In this document: one piece after another, positions 8,965-18,282 of the stretch | Numbering within the stretch: the stretch's first letter is position 1 | Layout: each line of letters starts with the position of its first letter | Source: Carnobacterium gallinarum DSM 4847 | Lineage (GTDB): Bacteria; Bacillota; Bacilli; Lactobacillales; Carnobacteriaceae | Length of the DNA: 64,000 nt | Reading direction: 5' to 3' | Assembly: GCF_000744375.1 (NCBI RefSeq) | Contig: NZ_JQLU01000004.1 | Span: forward strand, 62,001 to 126,000 | Notes under the pieces: model-generated | Databases searched by the model: none | Told to the model about the DNA's origin: nothing | The model's input: the letters and a program-made list of their open reading frames with translations, nothing else | Position numbers and translations under genes: made by a program

Positions 8965-9705
8965 TTAAAGTTGATTCAGCCAACTAATCAAGTCTTGACT
9001 GATTACTTGTTGCTGTTGTTGATTAGAAATTGTTGCCTTAGAATCGCCTTTTTGATCTCCATAGCTACCAAATCCAGCGTGATTGCCACCCTCAATTGTT
9101 TTAAATTGAGTCGAAGTGGGCAAGTAAGCTTTGCTTGATTCATAACTTTCCCAATCTAGTACACCATCATTTGATCCAGTTAGGGAAAGAACAGGCAATT
9201 TACTGGTCGCTAATGTTCCCTTTTTATCGGGATAGCTTGCTAAAAAGAAGACCCCCTTTAATGAATCATCTAAATGATTATGAGCAAAACGACTGGCCAT
9301 AACTCCTCCTAAAGAATGTCCACCAATCACATAATTAGTAATGGGATAATCTGCTAAGATAGTTTCAGCACGATTTTCACCTAGAACAGCAAGATTTAAA
9401 GGTTGGTGAATTAAATAAGTAGAGTAGCCTGCTTCAGCTAGTTGCTTTGCCCAGATACCGTAGCTAGCTTCATCTACTAGTGCTCCTTGATAAAAGAGAA
9501 CTGAAATAGGTTTAGGCATGGATATAGGTTCAAATACTGTTACATTTTTAGTTTGGATTACTTTGATAGAATCGGTTGTTTGTAAGGTTGTTAAAGCAGC
9601 TTTACTTGGTAAATAGGTTGTTTGCATCAAAAAGTAAAAGCCACCAATTATTATGAATATAAGGACAACCAGACTACTGATTCCAACTTTATATCTAGTT
9701 TTCAT
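8965..9705 (-). CDS. Membrane-anchored or secreted alpha/beta hydrolase
   Basis: A 246-residue alpha/beta-hydrolase with one N-terminal hydrophobic segment (about 8-26), so the catalytic domain is probably extracytoplasmic. The nucleophile elbow is GGHSLGGV, the acid is likely the Asp in TGSNDGVLDW, and the base is His in EGGNHAGFG. The HAGFGSYG..KGD tail is characteristic of a family of uncharacterised Gram-positive hydrolases related to dienelactone hydrolases. No lipobox is seen. The substrate is unknown. AAGGAGC precedes the ATG. Confidence 0.85.
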   Translation of the reverse strand: MKTRYKVGISSLVVLIFIIIGGFYFLMQTTYLPSKAALTTLQTTDSIKVIQTKNVTVFEPISMPKPISVLFYQGALVDEASYGIWAKQLAEAGYSTYLIHQPLNLAVLGENRAETILADYPITNYVIGGHSLGGVMASRFAHNHLDDSLKGVFFLASYPDKKGTLATSKLPVLSLTGSNDGVLDWESYESSKAYLPTSTQFKTIEGGNHAGFGSYGDQKGDSKATISNQQQQQVISQDLISWLNQL

Positions 9706-10009
9706 AAAAAAGCTCCTTTTTAGTTTTTATTTTCTTAATCTTAACATAAAAAGTGAAGTTTGATAGGATTTATGGTAAAATATAAAATGGTAACTTTTTA
9801 TAAATAAACGACATATTTTCAATGACCACATGTTCTGAAAAAGAGGACCTAACTTGACTCTTTTAAGAAATTATTTGCTAGTAATTGGAGCGATAATAAA
9901 ACAGGATGAATTGAAATCAATTAGGACTACAACTTAATGTTGGTTATTTTAACTAAAAAGTGAAAACAGGAATCAATAAAAGTTAATTAAATTCAAAGGG
10001 GTTGTATGT
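9706..10009. promoter_or_regulatory. asd promoter and long leader
   Basis: A sigma-A-type promoter reads TTGATA (9760-9765), 17-bp spacer, TAAAAT (9783-9788), giving a start near 9795 and a leader of about 215 nt before asd. A small AAAAGAG/CTCTTTT hairpin lies at 9839-9864. I looked for the conserved blocks of the lysine riboswitch and for a T-box and found neither. Confidence 0.6.
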
Positions 10010-11059
10010 ATGAGTGGATATCATGTAGCAGTTTTAGGGGCAACTGGAGCAGTAGGCACAAAAATGCTAGAAATGTTAGAGGAGGCGACTTTTCCGATTG
10101 CTAGTGTAAAATTATTAGCGTCAAAACGTTCAGCAGGAAAAGTGTTGTCATTTAAAGGGCAAGATATTGTGATTGAAGAAACAATTCCAGATTCCTTTGT
10201 GGGAGTAGATATTGCTTTATTTAGTGCAGGAGGTTCTATTTCAAAAGAATTCGCTCCAGAAGCAGTGAAACGTGGAGCAGTTGTGATCGACAACACAAGC
10301 GCATATCGTATGGATGTAGACGTACCTTTAGTTGTGCCAGAAGTAAATGAAGCAGCTTTACACACTCATCAGGGGATTATTGCAAATCCAAACTGTTCAA
10401 CGATTCAAATGATGGTTGCGTTAGAACCTGTTCGTAAAAAATATGGGTTAAGTCGTATTATTGTATCCACTTATCAAGCGGTTAGTGGGGCTGGAATCTC
10501 GGCAATTAATGAGTTAAAAGAACAAGCTCAACAAATGCTAAATGATGAACCGGTTGAAGCACATATTTTACCTGCCGGTGGAGATAAAAAACATTTTCCA
10601 ATTGCATTTAATGCATTGCCACAAATCGATGTATTCAGTGATGCAGGTTACACTTACGAAGAGTGGAAAATGATGAATGAAACAAAGAAAATCATGGAAG
10701 ATGAAACGATTAAAGTAGCTGCTACTTGCGTCCGTATTCCAGTAGTTTCAGGTCATTCTGAATCGGTTTATTTTGAAGTAAAAGATAATTCAGCAACTGT
10801 TTTTGGAATTAAACATGAATTGGAACACGCACCTGGCGTTATTTTGCAAGATGATCCAGAAAGTCAATTATATCCAACTGCATTAACATCTGTTGGGAAA
10901 AAAGAAACCTTTGTTGGTCGTCTACGTAAAGATTTAGATGAGGAACTGGGCTTCCATATGTGGGTTGTTTCAGACAATCTTTTAAAAGGTGCAGCTTGGA
11001 ATTCAGTTGAAATTGCTGAAAGCTTACACAAATTAGATTTGGTGCGTGTGCCTAAGTAA
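10010..11059 (+). CDS. asd: Aspartate-semialdehyde dehydrogenase
   Basis: A 349-residue enzyme that makes aspartate semialdehyde, the branch point for lysine/diaminopimelate, threonine and methionine. The NADP-binding GATGAVG lies at residues 10-16 and the catalytic Cys129 in [10 protein letters not shown]. The substrate-binding Arg and the catalytic His lie in [10 protein letters not shown]. It is first in an asd-dapA-rnjB block with the same order as in Bacillus subtilis (which also has dapG). AAGGGG sits upstream of the ATG. Confidence 0.97.
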   Translation: MSGYHVAVLGATGAVGTKMLEMLEEATFPIASVKLLASKRSAGKVLSFKGQDIVIEETIPDSFVGVDIALFSAGGSISKEFAPEAVKRGAVVIDNTSAYRMDVDVPLVVPEVNEAALHTHQGIIANPNCSTIQMMVALEPVRKKYGLSRIIVSTYQAVSGAGISAINELKEQAQQMLNDEPVEAHILPAGGDKKHFPIAFNALPQIDVFSDAGYTYEEWKMMNETKKIMEDETIKVAATCVRIPVVSGHSESVYFEVKDNSATVFGIKHELEHAPGVILQDDPESQLYPTALTSVGKKETFVGRLRKDLDEELGFHMWVVSDNLLKGAAWNSVEIAESLHKLDLVRVPK

Positions 11060-11163
11060 AAGTCAGGCCTTAAAAAATGATCAAAAAAATGTGAAATAAA
11101 AGCTAAAACTTTTAATTGTGAGTTGTTGGAAATTAGATTTTCTAACAGCAATGGAAGGGATGA

Positions 11164-12045
11164 ATGTTTTTGGAAATTCAAACGGCACAAATTATGACGG
11201 CAATGGTGACTCCTTTTAACGAAGAGGGGCAAGTTGATTTTAAACAAACAGCCAAATTGATTGATTATTTATTGAATAATGGAACAGAAGGTTTAATTGT
11301 TGGAGGAACAACAGGTGAGTCACCAACGTTAACTCACGATGAAAAGCTAGAACTTTATCGTAAAACGGTTGAATTTGTCAATGGACGCGTTCCAATTATT
11401 GCTGGAACTGGGTCATTCAATACAGCAGATACCATTACGTTTACTCAAGAAGTTGCGAAAATTGATGGGATTGATGCAGCTTTAGTTGTAGCACCTTATT
11501 ATAATCGTCCTAATCAAGAAGGGTTGTATCAACATTTTAAAGCAGTTGCTGAAGCCAGTGAGTTGCCAATCATGCTTTACAATGTACCGAGTCGTACAGG
11601 TGTGACTATTGAGGTTGAAACGACAGTACGTTTATCCTTATTGAAAAATGTCATTGGTGTGAAAGAATGTGCAGGTTTAGAAGCTATGAGTGGTATTATT
11701 GAAGGGGTCAATCCTGAATTTTTAGTTTATAGTGGAGAAGATGCGTTGGCATTTCCTGCATTGTGTTTAGGTGCGTCGGGTGTAATTTCAGTGGCTAGTC
11801 ATGTGATTGGCAATGAAATGTTAGAAATGTATCGTTTAGTTAATAATGGTGTGTTAGAAGATGCAGCTCGTATTTATCGTGAATTGCTACCTAAAATGGC
11901 AAGCGTCTTTAGTGTTCCTTCACCAGCACCAGTTAAAGCTGTTTTAAATCATCAAGGAATGAACGTTGGCGGTGTTCGTTTGCCTTTAGTTGAGTGTACC
12001 AAAGAAGAAGAAAATAAGATTTTAAACTGTTTAGAAATAAAATAA
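11164..12045 (+). CDS. dapA: 4-hydroxy-tetrahydrodipicolinate synthase
   Basis: A 293-residue class I aldolase-fold enzyme that condenses pyruvate with aspartate semialdehyde on the way to diaminopimelate. Visible active-site residues are Thr49-Thr50 in GGTTGES, Tyr139 and Arg144 in LYNVPSRTG, and Schiff-base Lys167 in GVKECAG. The start at 11164 has GGAAGGG close upstream; a TTG six bases later is an alternative. It lies 104 bp after asd with no terminator, so the two are probably cotranscribed. Confidence 0.96.
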   Translation: MFLEIQTAQIMTAMVTPFNEEGQVDFKQTAKLIDYLLNNGTEGLIVGGTTGESPTLTHDEKLELYRKTVEFVNGRVPIIAGTGSFNTADTITFTQEVAKIDGIDAALVVAPYYNRPNQEGLYQHFKAVAEASELPIMLYNVPSRTGVTIEVETTVRLSLLKNVIGVKECAGLEAMSGIIEGVNPEFLVYSGEDALAFPALCLGASGVISVASHVIGNEMLEMYRLVNNGVLEDAARIYRELLPKMASVFSVPSPAPVKAVLNHQGMNVGGVRLPLVECTKEEENKILNCLEIK

Positions 12046-12078
12046 TTAAGTAACAGAAATACTATTAGAGGTGAAAAA

Positions 12079-13770
12079 ATGAGCGACATTAAAATTATCC
12101 CTTTGGGTGGTGTGCGTGAGAATGGAAAGAACATGTACATTGTTGAAGTGGAAGAAGAAATATTTGTCTTAGACTGTGGGCTTATGTATCCAGAAAATGA
12201 CTTGTTAGGAATTGATGTTGTCATTCCTGATTTTAGTTATTTAGAGGCAAATGCAGATCGAATTACTGGAGTGTTCTTAACTCACGGTCATGCAGATGCA
12301 ATTGGTGCATTGCCATACTTTTTACAAAAGTTCAACGTACCCGTTTTTGGAACAGAGTTAACCATTGCGTTAGCGAAGTTATTTGTAAAAAAAGATGCTT
12401 TAGTCAAAGATTTTAAAGATTATCATGTGATTGATGAGCAAACTGAAATTGATTTTGGAAACGCAGTTGTTAGTTTCTTTAAAACAACTCATACGATTCC
12501 AGATTCTGTTGGGATTGCTCTTAAAACCGACGAAGGCAGTATTGTCTATACAGGTGATTTTAAGTTTGATCAAAGTGCAACGCCAATGTATCAATCGAAT
12601 TTTGCTAAGATTAGTGATATCGGTGAAAGCAATGTATTAGCATTATTAAGTGATTCAGCGGAGGCAGAAGGTTCTGTTGAGAATGCCAGTGATTTACAAG
12701 TTGCTGCTGAAGTTTTAGATACATTTAGAAACACAGATGGACGAATTATTGTAGCTTGTGTGGCAAGTAATATTATGCGTGTTCAACAAGTTTTAGATGC
12801 GGCGTATAAATCAAACCGTAAGATTTTTATTACTGGACGTGATTTAGAAGAGATTGTTAAAACAGCTATGAAATTAAATAAAATTCAATTGCCAAGCGAG
12901 GACTTAATTGTTTCTGTTAAAGAAATTGATAAGTATGCAGATGAAGAAATTGTTGTTTTAGAAACAGGAAATCTTGGGGAACCAATTAAGAGTCTACAAA
13001 AAATGGCGATTGGCAAACACCGTCAAGTTAATATTAAAGATGGCGATTTAGTTTATATTACAACCACAACTTCAACAGCAATGGAAACAACTGTAGCAAA
13101 AACCGAAGATATGATTTATCGTGCTGGCGGAACAGTTAAACAAATTTCAACAAATCTAAAAGCCTCTGGTCATGGAACGGGTAAAGATCTACAATTAATG
13201 ATTAATTTATTAAAACCAACTTACTTTATTCCGGTTCAAGGAGAATATCGTCGTTTGGCAGCCCATGCTGATTTAGCTCATGAAGTAGGGATTTCACGTA
13301 AAAACATCTTTATTCCTGGTAAAGGAGATGTGATGGAGTATACAAAAGGTAGAATGCGGATGGCTGGTCAAGTTGATGCGGGCAATACAATGATTGACGG
13401 TATTGGCGTTGGAGATATTGGAAACATTGTTTTACGCGATCGTAAACTTTTATCTGAAGATGGAATTTTTGTAGCGGTTGTTACGATTAGTCGTAAGCAA
13501 GGGAAAATCATTTCAGGTCCAGATATTACAACTCGTGGTTTTGTCTATGTTCGTGCAAATGAAGATTTAATCAAAACCAGCAACGAGATCATTCGTAAAG
13601 TTGTTGAAGAGAACTTAAGCCGTAAAGAATTTGAATGGAGTCGCTTAAAACAAGAGATTCGTGAATCATTAAGTAAATATCTTTTTGATAAAACACGACG
13701 TCGCCCAGTGATTCTACCAATCATTATGGAGAGTAGTTTCCGTAATACAAAACGAAATAAAGAAAATTAA
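12079..13770 (+). CDS. rnjB: Ribonuclease J2 (RNase J family)
   Basis: A 563-residue metallo-beta-lactamase/beta-CASP nuclease. The residue pattern IIPLGGVRENGKNMY, PEND.LGIDVVIPD and the C-terminal domain identify RNase J. Active-site motif II reads HGHADA (69-74): the histidine that ends HxHxDH in the active J1 enzyme is alanine here. J2 paralogues elsewhere are also degenerate at this motif and act mainly as partners of J1, so I call J2. It follows dapA, as in Bacillus. It probably acts with J1 in mRNA turnover. Confidence 0.93.
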   Translation: MSDIKIIPLGGVRENGKNMYIVEVEEEIFVLDCGLMYPENDLLGIDVVIPDFSYLEANADRITGVFLTHGHADAIGALPYFLQKFNVPVFGTELTIALAKLFVKKDALVKDFKDYHVIDEQTEIDFGNAVVSFFKTTHTIPDSVGIALKTDEGSIVYTGDFKFDQSATPMYQSNFAKISDIGESNVLALLSDSAEAEGSVENASDLQVAAEVLDTFRNTDGRIIVACVASNIMRVQQVLDAAYKSNRKIFITGRDLEEIVKTAMKLNKIQLPSEDLIVSVKEIDKYADEEIVVLETGNLGEPIKSLQKMAIGKHRQVNIKDGDLVYITTTTSTAMETTVAKTEDMIYRAGGTVKQISTNLKASGHGTGKDLQLMINLLKPTYFIPVQGEYRRLAAHADLAHEVGISRKNIFIPGKGDVMEYTKGRMRMAGQVDAGNTMIDGIGVGDIGNIVLRDRKLLSEDGIFVAVVTISRKQGKIISGPDITTRGFVYVRANEDLIKTSNEIIRKVVEENLSRKEFEWSRLKQEIRESLSKYLFDKTRRRPVILPIIMESSFRNTKRNKEN

Positions 13771-13779
13771 ATTTAGTTC

Positions 13780-13820
13780 CCCTATTAGGAAATCATTGAT
13801 TTTTTAATAGGGTTTTTTTA
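13780..13820 (+). terminator. Terminator of the asd-dapA-rnjB operon
   Basis: An 8-bp stem CCCTATTA (13780-13787) with TAATAGGG (13805-13812), then seven T. Confidence 0.85.
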
Positions 13821-13999
13821 TTTTCATTAGTATTGAATATAGTTCATACATAAACGTTTATATTGAAGGATATGGATTTAGATAAAGACGTTGTTAAAAA
13901 ATTAGTATGGTTTTTATATTTATACAAATTGTATGTTTTTTTGTTAAAAAAAATCAATAAATATCTTTAGCAATTATATAATAAAACTATCAAATAAAT

Positions 14000-14529
14000 A
14001 TGAAAAAAAGAGATTTGTCAATGAGAGAGATTAAATTATTAGGTTTTATAGTATTATGTGGGCTTACTGTGGGAGGTTTCTCAAATCAGGTTTAGCAGAT
14101 GAGTTGATAATATCTACTACTCCGGTCCCATCCGTAGCAACAGTAGGAATTACATTTTTTTGGAGTACCAACGGAGCAAGAATTTACTTTAGAAAGTGGG
14201 GAAACGTTCACTCTTAAAAAAGTAGTTTATAAAGAGCAAAATTATGTATTGGATCTAGATGTTTTAAATAATGCAGGAGTTAAGGCTGCACGTGTTTGGT
14301 ATACTCGTGGATGATAACAGTAATATTTGGTAGCCATATACAGGTGATTTCAGAGGGGATCATGCGACTTTAACAAACCGTTACGATGAGAAAACTGTCG
14401 GATTTATCGGACTTAATTTCAACATAACGAATTTATCTGGTGGGGGGATTAAGTTATAAAATAACTTATAACTCAAAAGTTGTTCCATTTGAGGATGGCG
14501 GAAAAGATTTCGATGGATTAAAGAATTAA
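14000..14529 (+). pseudogene. Frameshifted secreted protein of unknown function
   Basis: The start MKKRDLSMREIK leads into a hydrophobic signal-peptide-like stretch that ends at TAG 14093. Coding then continues in other frames: from 14095 (ADELIISTTPVPSV), from 14159 (FGVPTEQEFTLESGETF through to VKAARVWYTRG), from 14310 (DDNSNIW, stop TAG at 14331, PYTGDFRGDH...) and finally LSYKITYNSKVVPFEDGG up to TAA at 14527. At least four frame changes and one in-frame stop make this a true pseudogene. Stitched together it is a signal-peptide protein of about 170 residues. I do not recognise the family. Confidence 0.75.
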
Positions 14530-14554
14530 TGATAATTAACTAGAAAATGCTAAA

Positions 14555-14584
14555 AAAACTAGTATGCTTATTCGTGCTAGTTTT
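14555..14584 (+). terminator. Weak hairpin after the secreted-protein pseudogene
   Basis: AAAACTAG (14555-14562) with CTAGTTTT (14577-14584). It is probably the old terminator of the pseudogene. Confidence 0.45.
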
Positions 14585-14849
14585 CACTTCCTAAATATAA
14601 ATTAAGAAAAATGAGTTATTTATCAAAAATAAAAGATGTACTTAATGACTAAAAGCTGATGGAACCAATTTGTCTGAAAAAAAGATTGAAAATAGTTATA
14701 CAGCGTAACGACTAAGATAGACTGAAGATCGTTTGATTATCATAAATAATCTATTTATTGCGTAGAATGTATCTAATGAAGGCGGTTGAATCAGTTGATA
14801 AGTGGCTTATTTCCGATGAGACTACTTTTTCCAAACGTTATTGTAAATT
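14585..14849. other. Gene-free debris
   Basis: There is no intact reading frame. Short peptide-like stretches such as KADGTNLSEKKIENSYTA (around 14650-14705) are interrupted by several stops. They suggest eroded coding sequence, but I cannot name a family. Confidence 0.5.
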
Positions 14850-14896
14850 AAAAAGCTTGGGACAAAACTATTTTTTAGTTTTGTCCCAAGCTTTTT
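14850..14896. terminator. Very strong terminator of the opuA operon
   Basis: A perfect 21-bp stem, 14850-14870 with 14876-14896, around 5 T. On the minus strand it follows opuAC and ends in a T-run, so it terminates opuA. Confidence 0.93.
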
Positions 14897-14901
14897 GTTC
14901 T

Positions 14902-15798
14902 TTATTTAGTTTTTAAATCTTCAATTGAGTTAATATTTTCCATATAAGTTGGGACGACTAAACCTAATTTAGCGCCTTTAAGGTTAACGCCTAAATCTTC
15001 AATATCATCTTTGTAGTCTTGATAGAAGATACCGGCAGTATTTGGTAACCAAGCTGCAACCATAGCGTCAGCTGCATTTGTGGCAACAGAGGCCCACATT
15101 GGTTGGATTTCCATTGCTTGAATGGTAGTCTTATAGCCCATTTTTTGTAGTGCTAAGGCGACAACATTCGTTGAAGCAATTTCTGAATCCCAGGCAACAT
15201 AAGTTAACTTGATAGAGTTTCCGTCAACTTTTTCTAATCCTTCTGTCCATTTATTTAATTGGTCAGGATTCTTTTTTAGCCACTCTTTAGCAGCTACTTC
15301 AGGATCAATACCATCATTCACTTGTAACATGACATCTGCCATTTCTTCAGGAGTCCAGTAAAAACGGTCTAAAATGGTATAGGCAGTGGGTTCTTCTTTT
15401 TTCAAATCCTTCCGAACAATCGTATGGATATTCTCTGCCTTTCCAAAAGCACCTTTAGGGTCATCTAGGAATTTTAAATCGTACTTTGTAAACATCCAGT
15501 GAGGTGTCCAACCAGTTACAACAATTGGACGTTTATCTTTGATAGCTTTATCTAACGTACTAGTCATTGCAGCAGTAGAACTAGGCTGCAACTGCCAATT
15601 GTCTTTGCTTAAATCATAGAGATCAATGGCTTTTTCGGCACCAGTCATAATTCCGGCACCTGCATCGATCCCAGTAATTGTATAATTAATTTGTTCACCT
15701 AATGGCGTCTTAGCATCATAAGGCTGTAGTATGGAAGCACAGCTAGCTAAAAAGAGGCTTAGGCCACCAACTAGTAGGCATAAATTCAACTTTTTCAT
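14902..15798 (-). CDS. opuAC: Glycine betaine-binding lipoprotein OpuAC
   Basis: A 298-residue extracellular solute-binding lipoprotein of the OpuAC family. A signal peptide with lipobox LASC (about 18-21) anchors it to the membrane. The binding domain carries the aromatic-rich VVTGWTPHWMFTKYDLKFL segment that forms part of the betaine pocket in this family. I start at 15798 (MKKLNL) with AGGAGG upstream; an in-frame ATG at 15852 would bury the signal peptide. It is last of three genes. In B. subtilis OpuAC is 293 residues, a close match. It delivers glycine betaine to OpuAB under osmotic stress. Confidence 0.92.
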   Translation of the reverse strand: MKKLNLCLLVGGLSLFLASCASILQPYDAKTPLGEQINYTITGIDAGAGIMTGAEKAIDLYDLSKDNWQLQPSSTAAMTSTLDKAIKDKRPIVVTGWTPHWMFTKYDLKFLDDPKGAFGKAENIHTIVRKDLKKEEPTAYTILDRFYWTPEEMADVMLQVNDGIDPEVAAKEWLKKNPDQLNKWTEGLEKVDGNSIKLTYVAWDSEIASTNVVALALQKMGYKTTIQAMEIQPMWASVATNAADAMVAAWLPNTAGIFYQDYKDDIEDLGVNLKGAKLGLVVPTYMENINSIEDLKTK

Positions 15799-15811
15799 TC
15801 TAGTGTTCCTC

Positions 15812-16660
15812 CTATTTGCTTCGTTTATCTTTGGTAAAGGCTTGTGTGACACGGTCTAACACAATAGCTACAATTACAATAGCTAAACCAGCCGCAAAAC
15901 CATTTCCAGCATCATTACGGCCAACGGCAAAATAGACTTTTGTTCCTAAGCCCATTGTACCAATCATTGATGCAATAACGACCATTGAAAGTGATAACAT
16001 CATACTTTGGTTAATTCCAGCCATAATTGTTGATTTTGCTAAGGGCAATTCGACTTTAAATAGCTTTTGCCAAGCAGTGGATCCAAAAGAATCAGCGGCT
16101 TCATCCAACTCTGTAGGTACTTCACGAATTCCTAAGTTCGTCATTCGGACTGTTGGTGGCATAGAGAAGATAACTGATGCAACAACACCAGGAACCATTC
16201 CAATGCCGAAAAAGGCAACAGCAGGGATTAGATAGACAAAGGCTGGCATTGTTTGCATAAAGTCTAAGATTGGACGAATAATTTTTTCAGCCCAACGACT
16301 TTTAGACATCCAAATTCCAAGTGGGACACCAATAATTAGTGCAATCAAGCTGCTTGTTAAAACTAAGGTTAAGGTTTGGGTCATATCACGCCAAAAACCT
16401 AAATTCCAAATAAAGAGTAGACCAACTAAACTAAAGGCGACTAACCCCCATTTTTTTCCATTGCGATTAATAAAGTAAATACCAGCCGCAACAAGTAGGA
16501 TAAATAACCAAATCGGTAGGCTATCAAAAATCCATTGGAATGCTCCGGCAATACTAGCGATAATTACTGAAACAACGTTAAAAAATCCTTCAAATTGTGT
16601 TAAACCGTCAACTAATTGATCAATCCAATTAGCGATTGGTAATTTTGGAATGTTAAGCAT
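15812..16660 (-). CDS. opuAB: Glycine betaine ABC transporter permease OpuAB
   Basis: A 282-residue membrane protein, the same length as B. subtilis OpuAB. There are about seven hydrophobic segments. The coupling-loop region contains MTNLGIREVPTELDEAADSFG, typical of binding-protein-dependent permeases of the ProW/OpuAB type. It overlaps the ATPase gene by 8 bp, a sign of translational coupling. With OpuAA it forms the osmotically stimulated import channel. Confidence 0.93.
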   Translation of the reverse strand: MLNIPKLPIANWIDQLVDGLTQFEGFFNVVSVIIASIAGAFQWIFDSLPIWLFILLVAAGIYFINRNGKKWGLVAFSLVGLLFIWNLGFWRDMTQTLTLVLTSSLIALIIGVPLGIWMSKSRWAEKIIRPILDFMQTMPAFVYLIPAVAFFGIGMVPGVVASVIFSMPPTVRMTNLGIREVPTELDEAADSFGSTAWQKLFKVELPLAKSTIMAGINQSMMLSLSMVVIASMIGTMGLGTKVYFAVGRNDAGNGFAAGLAIVIVAIVLDRVTQAFTKDKRSK

Positions 16661-17846
16661 CTTGTTCCACCTCGTTTCCTGCTAAGGCAGCTAATACAGA
16701 ACCACGTATAATAATGCCACGCAATTTTTTATTTTCAACAACGGCAATTGGAACATGCATTGTTGAAACAGCATCAAGTAAGTCACCAACAGGAACATCC
16801 AGTTCTGTAGTTAGAAGATCATGATGCACAATTTTTTCTAATGAATTTTCTTTTTCTTTAATAGCTTCCAGAACTTCATTGGCATGAACAATACCCACTA
16901 ATTCATTTGAACGATTGACAACAAATAAACTAGATAAGTTTTCATCTCTCATGCGTTTTAAAGCTACACGAGGGCCACTTTTTTCAAGCGAAACGGTTGC
17001 TGGTGGAATCATAACATTAGCAGCCGTTAAAACCTTTGAACGATCTACATCTTCAATAAATTTCTCAACATACTCATTTTCTGGAGTCGTTAAAATTTCT
17101 TCTGGTGTACCAGATTGAACAACAGCGCCATCGCGCATAATCATGATGCGATCACCAATTCTTAAGGCTTCATTTAAATCATGAGTAATGAAAATAATGG
17201 TTTTTTGAACATTACTTTGTAAATCTAACAATTGGTTTTGCATGTCTTTACGGTTCAATGGATCTAAAGCTGAAAAAGCTTCATCCATTAAAAGGATATC
17301 GGGATTGTTGGCTAAAGCTCTAGCTAACCCAACACGTTGCTGCATTCCACCAGATAATTGGTCGGGATATTGATCGCCGTAACCATTTAATCCAACTAAG
17401 TCTAAAGCTTCATTGGCTTTTTGGGCACGTTCGGTTTTATCTACTTTTTGAATTTCTAGACCATATTCGGCATTTTGCAAAATAGTACGATTAGGGAACA
17501 AACCAAAATTTTGAAAGACCATACTCATACTTTTACGTCTAGTTTCTCGTAAGCTTTTTTTATCCATTTTGACTAAATCTTGATCGTCTAAATAAATATC
17601 ACCAGAAGTGGGTTCAATCAAGCGATTCAGTAAGCGAATTAAAGTTGATTTTCCGCTACCAGATAGCCCCATAATGACAAATATTTCTCCTTCTTCAACA
17701 GAGAAGCTAACATTGTCCACTCCGATTGTGGCACCTGTTTCTTTTAAAATTTCTTTCTTGGACTTATTGTCCTGTAGCATGGCTAATGCTTTCGTACTCT
17801 TTTTTCCGAAAACTTTGGTTAAATTTTCGACTCTAATTTTTGACAA
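16653..17846 (-). CDS. opuAA: Glycine betaine ABC transporter ATPase with CBS domains OpuAA
   Basis: A 397-residue ATPase. Walker A GLSGSGKST, signature LSGGMQQRVGLARAL and Walker B ILLMDEAFSALD are intact, and the protein ends in two CBS domains (about 275-395), the salt sensor in OpuA-type systems. The N-terminal extension before Walker A (EIL..TGATIGVDNVSF) is typical of OpuAA/ProV. The start is TTG at 17846 with GGAGG eight bases upstream; no ATG fits. First gene of the opuA operon. Confidence 0.94.
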   Translation of the reverse strand: MSKIRVENLTKVFGKKSTKALAMLQDNKSKKEILKETGATIGVDNVSFSVEEGEIFVIMGLSGSGKSTLIRLLNRLIEPTSGDIYLDDQDLVKMDKKSLRETRRKSMSMVFQNFGLFPNRTILQNAEYGLEIQKVDKTERAQKANEALDLVGLNGYGDQYPDQLSGGMQQRVGLARALANNPDILLMDEAFSALDPLNRKDMQNQLLDLQSNVQKTIIFITHDLNEALRIGDRIMIMRDGAVVQSGTPEEILTTPENEYVEKFIEDVDRSKVLTAANVMIPPATVSLEKSGPRVALKRMRDENLSSLFVVNRSNELVGIVHANEVLEAIKEKENSLEKIVHHDLLTTELDVPVGDLLDAVSTMHVPIAVVENKKLRGIIIRGSVLAALAGNEVEQDA

Positions 17847-18282
17847 ATTAAAATCCTCCTTTATTTTTTTATTTGCTAGACGATACGAGGCAAAAGAAAT
17901 GATTTTTCAGTTTATCTTACACGATGTGTTGAGTAAGCAAACATAAAATGATTGTTCTCTTTTAACTATTTCGCTAGAAAATAAAGTGCTAAATCTAATG
18001 AAAAAATACCCGTTCCAAAAGGCATGGTTTCTATTCTAACACTAAAATTAGAGAAATGAAAACAAATAGGTTTTCAAAAAAAGTGAATAAACATAAGCTT
18101 TCCTTGCCCTGATAGGCTCTACAGCAAATTAAAAAAAGTTGAAATAAATAAAAGATATCGTTTTCTTCCTTCACTTAGTTTGACTAAAATACGATAAAAA
18201 ATAAAGATCTGAATCTATTTGATAAAAAATCAAAGGCTTGTTAAACTGATAAAAGAACAACTAAAAAAAGGTGGCAATTAAA
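17847..18282. other. Divergent intergenic region between opuA and the HD-domain gene
   Basis: AT-rich, with no reading frame of note. A plausible but weak promoter for the HD gene is TTGACT (18180-18185), 17-bp spacer, AAAGAT (18203-18208). The opuA promoter must lie here too; TTGCTT and TAAGAT boxes can be found on the minus strand near 17910-17940, but the spacing (15 bp) is poor. I see no terminator or riboswitch. Confidence 0.5.

Noticed and set aside
9706-10009. Lysine riboswitch or T-box upstream of asd
   Set aside because: None of the conserved blocks of either class could be found.
12400-12640. Overlapping frames on both strands within rnjB
   Set aside because: Shadows of the RNase J2 gene.
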